Made by a program: the position numbers and the translations under genes. The notes below the pieces were generated by a model that worked only from the letters and a program-made list of their open reading frames with translations, made no database searches and had not been told where the DNA came from. From positions 1 through 64,000 of the forward strand of contig NW_026515457.1 in assembly GCF_014898815.1 (NCBI RefSeq): 64,000 nucleotides of DNA. The letters run 5' to 3'. Below, piece after piece: positions 59,046 through 64,000 of this stretch (within the stretch, counting starts at the first letter, position 1; each line of letters starts with the position of its first letter). Source of the stretch: Panonychus citri (lineage: Eukaryota; Arthropoda; Arachnida; Trombidiformes; Tetranychidae).

Positions 59046-59288
59046 TTACCATCCGTGTCCCCATTCGTGTCCCCAGTGTTCGATGTGAGGAATATAATGA
59101 TGTTCGTCATTATGATGATGCCAATTGTCCTTGAGAATAATATTATCACCTTTCTTCTTATCGGTATTTAGAATTGTGTGATGATGTTTATCCTTGATCA
59201 CAATATTGGTTCCTTTTTGACCACAATCGATGGTGGAGAAGATGATTGATGAAACAATTAAGAAAAACACAAACAATTTAGACATCAT
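59046..59288 (-). CDS. Small secreted histidine-rich protein, copy Q (short form)
   Basis: 80 aa. Signal peptide, CGQKGTNIVIKDKHHHTILN with His replacing Ser, TDKKKGDNIILKDNWHHHND, tail EHHYIPHIEHWGHEWGHGW (Gly to Glu in the first WGHG). Same sub-type as F. Divergent partner of relic R. Intact. Confidence 0.86.
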   Translation of the reverse strand: MMSKLFVFFLIVSSIIFSTIDCGQKGTNIVIKDKHHHTILNTDKKKGDNIILKDNWHHHNDEHHYIPHIEHWGHEWGHGW

Positions 59289-59910
59289 ATTGACTGTTTT
59301 TGGAGTTAAAATTTCACTTGTAAAGCTTTTATTAATACTAACAACTTGCGTGTTTGAGATGCGATGGTGGAATGAATTTTTTGGTAAGAAGTTCTGACAT
59401 TTATATAACGTTTGTTTTTCTGTAAAATTATTTGGATTAATATTCTTTTCCGCATTTTCTAAAAGGCTAACACATAAAGATTAAGCCATAATTAGGCTAG
59501 ATTGATTAGTTCTTAATTGTTGAGTTAAACCCCATTACCTTATTATTTATTATTACCTTAAGTAATTTTGAAAAATGATTAATTTCAAGCGAGGAAGTAA
59601 TTTACTGTTATTAGTAAGTAGCTTAATTTTTGAATAAATTAGTTCGGTTTTGAAAGAGATATAATATTTGTTGAGTATAAGTAGAGAAACAAATATCATA
59701 TTGATCATACTAATAATTCATAAAGTTAACTCTCATTCAATTAAGTGTAAGCTGCGGATTAAATAGAGCAGTTGACCACAGGAATAGTAAAATGAATGAA
59801 AATATTTTCGAAACAAAAGTAGCATTCACTTATCGCATCTCAAACAATTAACAATAACCATCCGAATTTGATCAAAATAAGTGAGCTCACTTTCTCAACC
59901 CATAGTCAAT
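59289..59910. promoter_or_regulatory. Former bidirectional promoter of pair Q/R
   Basis: Spacer of 622 bp between Q and relic R. The start-site block before R (AGCATTCACTTATCGCATCT, about 59822-59841) is still readable. No 16-bp palindrome. Confidence 0.5.
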
Positions 59911-60198
59911 ATGATCAAAAAATTATTCTTTGTTTCTTAATATAATTAAAACATTGATTGATGAAATAATATTATTTCAAGTTTTTATTAATTTTTATTT
60001 TATTATAATTTTCTTAATTAAACCATCGATTGTGGTCAAAAAGGAACCAATATTGTGATCAAAGACAAACATCATCACACAATTCTTAATACCGATAAGA
60101 AGAAAGGTGATAATATTATTCTCAAGGACAATTGGCATCATCATAATGACGAACATCATTATATTCCTCACATCAAACATTGGAGAAATGTATGGTAA
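59911..60198 (+). pseudogene. Histidine-rich protein relic R
   Basis: Begins ATGATCAAAAAATTATTC (start of a signal peptide), then a stop and about 70 bp of A+T-rich filler inside the signal sequence, then an open stretch from TCGATTGTGGTCAAAAAGG to the end that codes for the F/Q type mature protein. The tail is altered (KHWRNVW in place of EHWGHGWGHGW). Two independent lesions, so a true pseudogene. Confidence 0.82.
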
Positions 60199-60349
60199 TT
60201 CATCGATGAATTACGATTGTAATCAAGATAATTTCTCTTTTCATTGAACTTTGCCTTCAATTTCTGTGTTATTATAACGGCCAAACAATTTACGGTATTA
60301 TTCAATATCTATTCTAGAATAGATGTTTATTTAATAGCCATTAAATATG

Positions 60350-60545
60350 TCGTTTATTTGTAAAATTCAAATAGATTTAGATATTGTACAATGCATTGTG
60401 TTCAATTCTTTTTTCGACCGTTGGATTTATCAAACTAGTGAAAATTCGCTTCGTGCTTTATTAGCTCACTCGATCGTGTACGGTTTGGTTTCGAATGGTG
60501 AAAATAAAAAAATAAGCCCAGCTAATCAATTTTCAAAACAATTCT
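60350..60545 (+). pseudogene. Passenger exon fragment behind receptor S4
   Basis: Plus strand, tail to tail with S4: IQIDLDIVQCIVFNSFFDRW and TSENSLRALLAHSIVYGLVS are preserved; the end is frameshifted (NKKISPANQF) and the acceptor seen at 52176 is lost. Inverted counterpart of 51954-52175. Confidence 0.55.
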
Positions 60546-60664
60546 GATCATGATGCAAATACAGACTTCAATCTGAACAAGTCCAGGCTAGCCGATACTG
60601 AAAGACGATTCCAACAGTTGACAATGCCTTAGTAACGATTAGGATTAGGATAAGTAACGATAAT

Positions 60665-62184
60665 TTAATATTTGATTATTGATCTTAGGTTTATTATTAG
60701 CAGCATGAGGGTTGAAGCAAGTTCCAAAATGAACTGTAAAAAAATTTTATTATGGTTATTATGGAACTCAAAATCTCAAATTTTATAATTAACATGATAA
60801 AAAAAATGTTTACCTTTAGCCAAAATTCATTATCAATGTTTGTTAAATGACCAAGTTTGAAACCATTTCCAGGAAATAACAATCGATCCACTGTATTGAG
60901 AATCTAATGATAAAAAAGTTTATCTGACTAGATCTTAACAAAAGTATTATTATCGAACCTTTATTTTCGTTGAAACTTTTGTCCTGCTGAATTTGCTTAT
61001 AGCGTAAAGATGAACACTTAATCTTTCATGCTGGAAAACAAGAAGAAATTGACAATTACAATTGTAATTGTCGAGTTAAAGTCCTTAATTCTTAATCCTA
61101 AGAATTTGTTTACTCTACTTACTTTGACAATACAAAGACCATTTATATATGAAATTAATGCAAGGAAGAAAGTAAGAAGTGTTGCCAAAAATGTAGCACA
61201 ATGAGAAAAAACTTTCGAAGTCGTTTGAAAAATTAGGCCAAAAAAGATGAATGTATCTGCAGTTGCAACTGCAACTGTAAAACTAAACAACACTATGTAC
61301 CGAATCGAATCAGCTGTTTTATCGTAATTGTAAAAATATCCGTCAATTTCCTTCAAAAGTCTTGTAATATTAATCTCATTGTTATTGTATCGTAATGCGA
61401 TAGCAGCATCAATGCAAGAATGTAATCGAGACGTATAATAAGCTACGATGTATGAAAAAAAATTCCCAAGACCGTAACATGTAATAATTATGTGCAATAC
61501 TGAATAAAACGTTATGAATCCCCATAGTAGTACAGTGATTCGCAATTTAGCAAGCTTGTAAAACCAAGGGTTAACGATGAATGGACCAGCTACGAATGCA
61601 ATGCTGAAAGGAATTGCAGAGATTATCAATCGAGTAAAGAAAGTAGTGCTTATGAAAATATAATTGAGATATTCTCTCATTCGCCGATCAGTGAGTCGAT
61701 AAAATTTTGGATCTGAAACCGTAGGAATTTTATTAATAAACTCGTACCAAATGATTTTACCTTTCATTTCAATATAAATCATCCATTCTCGAAGTATAAT
61801 GAAACTTGTTAATCCAACAAATAAAGCTAAATTAACTGCCATGTGATCTTGTGAACGGAAAGCTACATCTCCCAAAGCGATTTGGATAGACTCATTTTCA
61901 GTTGAAAGCAAAAAAATTGAACGTAAAATATAAACAAGAAAGAAAACTCGAAGTAAGTTGATCCTAAGTTTGTAATAATTCACAATAAATAATTTGGTTG
62001 TTCCCTCTAAATAATAACCAAGATGAGGTACAAGGAAAATCTCGTAGAATATATTGAACCGAAGAAGGGACTTGATGGTCTGTCCCCTGATATCGATGTC
62101 ATCCCGAGGTAAACCAATAATCAATCGATAAACTTGCCTCAAGTTTTCAAATGGCGAATTTTTTTTTCCCTTTAAAGATTTCAT
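60665..62184 (-). CDS. Gustatory-receptor-like multi-pass membrane protein (clade 2, copy S4), intact
   Basis: 430 aa in four exons: 62184-61123, 61030-60959, 60903-60814, 60733-60665; three phase-0 GT-AG introns grouped at the 3' end as in other gustatory receptors. Starts MKSLKGKKNSPFENLRQVYR with the nine-A run intact; hydrophobic segments as in S3; exon 2 is HERLSVHLYAISKFSRTK, exon 3 ILNTVDRLLFPGNG, exon 4 ends LRSIIKY. Inverted relative to S1-S3 and flanked by inverted copies of their surroundings. Chemosensory function inferred from family. Confidence 0.75.
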
Positions 62185-62945
62185 TATGCTCCACCTGAAC
62201 CACTTTTCTGATGACCAAACTCAAACTGAATAAGATAACTTATTAATACAACTGTATAATTTATCTATTAGTTAATATTCACAGAGTTGCTCCTTTGATA
62301 TTGATGATTTGCAATAGATAAAGATAAATGTTGAATCAATTCTTTTGAGATTGTAAGAGAAACTAACAAAACAAATTCTCGTCCTTTTAATTCCTATGGC
62401 GATTGATTAAATCTATTATTCGCATGGAACATCGAATTAAATTTCAATCCAATTCCTGAGTGAAACGAGAAATTGATTTGTAAAAATTTACACAATTGAT
62501 TATCTAAGATATACAATGTGTTTACATTATACTGTTTGTATTATACATCAAATTATATCGATTCTAATTGTTTCCATTTTCTTAATTTTCAGCGAGTAAT
62601 TCGTTTGTCAAGAATTGTTTCATGTTCTTACCTTTGAATCAGGTGACTTTCTTTGCGACATTTGTCCTCGAAGAAGTACTTTCACTTTACAGATATTCTA
62701 TATCTTCGTCGCTTTTTTATGGGAAACCTGAGACTCGTAAGGAACTAATTTCATTGATAGTACTATTTAGCCAAGATGAAACCATACCCTTAGGAATTAC
62801 TCTGAACTTGCTGCAAAAAGCTCTCAATATTGATTCTTCTAGTCTGATCTAACAAAGATTAGGCCTATTCATCATCCGACGCTGTTCACCAAATTAAATC
62901 GAAAAATACACAAGAGATTATCTGTATAAACTGAGAACAGACTTA
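62185..62945. other. Upstream region of S4 and unassigned sequence
   Basis: 62185-62530 is the inverted match to the upstream flanks of S1-S3, i.e. the S4 promoter. An open frame of 76 codons at 62622-62852 (RKELISLIVLFSQDETIPLG) might be a terminal exon, but no splice partner or family is recognised. Confidence 0.4.
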
Positions 62946-63280
62946 CAGTGTTTCCCGTTTGAAGAAACCAAAATTTCAAATGACAAAACCTTTTTTTCAT
63001 TTGAAAAAATCACCAAATGAAGAAACCAAGATTTCATTTGAAGAAATCAAAATGATTTTTATTGATTTTTAATTGTGATTAATTTCGATTCAAAATTGAA
63101 TTTGAATCAAATCTACAAGCACAATTAATGTGAAACTTCATTTTTAGACCGATTTTCGACAAAAATTAATTAATGAAAAATTAAGGTCCGAAATCTCAAC
63201 CAATTGGTGACAATTGTTATACGAGTAAAAGCATTGGGGTTCTCATTTGAAAGTTTGGTTTCTTCAATCGGGAAACACTG
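62946..63280. mobile_element. 335-bp MITE, TA target duplication
   Basis: Ends CAGTGTTTCCCGTTTGAAGA and, inverted, CAGTGTTTCCCGATTGAAGA, with TA at 62944-62945 and 63281-63282. Inside are several AAGAAACCA/TTTCATTTG repeats; no coding capacity. Confidence 0.85.
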
Positions 63281-63595
63281 TATGACATAGTCGATGCTGT
63301 CAAATTTCAAAAAGATCAAAAAATGACAAATGAATGACCGACGTCAGAACTAAAAAAACAATCCATCTCAAATAAATGAAATAAATTATTCCAAATAATC
63401 TTCAATTGTTGAAAAGATGCGAGAAGCAAATTAAAGGTAAATGGCGAAACGATTTTGAAAAAGATTCTGTTAACCGGCTGATCGGTTACCATGACAACAC
63501 ACGTTGGATTCACAATTTTCTCTTGTTTTTGTTGACTTAATTTCTTATTTTGATTTGCTTGATTCTTCAAATAGAGTGAAATTAATTAATTAATT

Positions 63596-64000
63596 ATGGC
63601 TGATTTTCTAAATCAAGTATTCCACTCTTCTGTCCCATTCAATCAAACAATCCAGTTAATAAATCAAAATAGGAACTTTAAATCTATTTATAATCGGGTG
63701 AGTCAATTATTCTCATTTTCAGCTTTTCGGTTTATTTATTTGGTTTCTTTTTCTTCTTTCGATCGAATTGATTTTCAGGATAATAAATATCATGATACCT
63801 TCCAGTCTCATATTAATTCTCTTTCTTCACCAACTAGAAGGTAAGTCTTAATTGTTTTGTTCCAATCAGCATGTTGAGATTGAAGATTAACAATTTTCAC
63901 TTGTTTTCTATTTTTAGGGTACATGGATTTCTGCTTATTCAAGAATATCTCATGGAAATGCCAAATGAACTTTTAGGAGAGAATTTCAAAATTGGGCTTC
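63596..64000 (+). CDS. 5' exons of an unidentified conserved-looking gene, cut by window
   Basis: Exon 1 63596-63697 (MADFLNQVFHSSVPFNQTIQ), exon 2 63779-63840, exon 3 63918 to beyond 64000 (VHGFLLIQEYLMEMPNELLG). Introns are GT-AG, about 80 bp, with phases that fit (0, then 2). The exon 3 sequence looks like the start of a helical, HEAT-type repeat protein, but this is only an impression and no name is given. No signal peptide or membrane span in the visible part. Confidence 0.6.

Noticed and set aside
63316..63570. 84-codon minus-strand frame upstream of the last gene
   Set aside because: No family resemblance or splice context; lies in a probable promoter region.

Overview
The window is eukaryotic nuclear DNA from an arthropod, most likely an acariform mite of the spider-mite type. 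This rests on its high A+T content, many introns of only 55-110 bp, GT-AG splicing, a dense family of gustatory-receptor-like genes, and conserved animal genes (SRP receptor alpha, CCDC93, a cationic amino acid transporter, a carboxylesterase). The species call is inference. The signal here is exon structure, not operons.

Region 1 (1-5.1 kb) holds two conserved genes head to head: SRPRA (minus, cut by the window edge) and CCDC93 (plus). Region 2 (5.3-22 kb) is a minus-strand chemoreceptor cluster. It has five receptor genes of one clade in a row, then a plus-strand carboxylesterase and a 9-exon minus-strand SLC7/CAT transporter, then a sixth receptor of the same clade.

Region 3 (22.5-34 kb and 48.6-60.2 kb) is the most distinctive part. 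It contains 13 intact and 5 broken copies of a small secreted histidine-rich protein of about 80-103 aa: signal peptide, one Cys, repeated units around a KDxHSHTI core, and a His/Trp/Gly tail ending WGHGWGHGW. The genes lie mostly as divergent head-to-head pairs separated by about 525-640 bp, and four of these inter-gene spacers or their remnants carry a perfect 16-bp palindrome. Interleaved are four copies of a second receptor clade of about 430 aa (two intact, one with a single frameshift, one clear pseudogene), each followed by a remnant of the same unrelated terminal exon. The gene order shows a receptor/His-rich module duplicated several times, with an inverted duplication centred near 54-56 kb.

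Region 4 (34-45 kb) is a transposon-rich island that splits the array. It holds a dead Copia-type retroelement, a mariner-superfamily element lying next to or inside it, several TA-flanked MITEs, and an unrecognised, frameshifted multi-exon gene. Region 5 (60.6-64 kb) has the last receptor copy, a MITE and the 5' exons of an unidentified plus-strand gene.

A recurring oddity is single-base loss inside homopolymer runs of otherwise good coding exons (CCDC93 twice, the esterase start, a receptor stop, a receptor start, one His-rich gene, and the unknown gene three times). This may be consensus-sequence error, so the broken genes should be called pseudogenes with caution.
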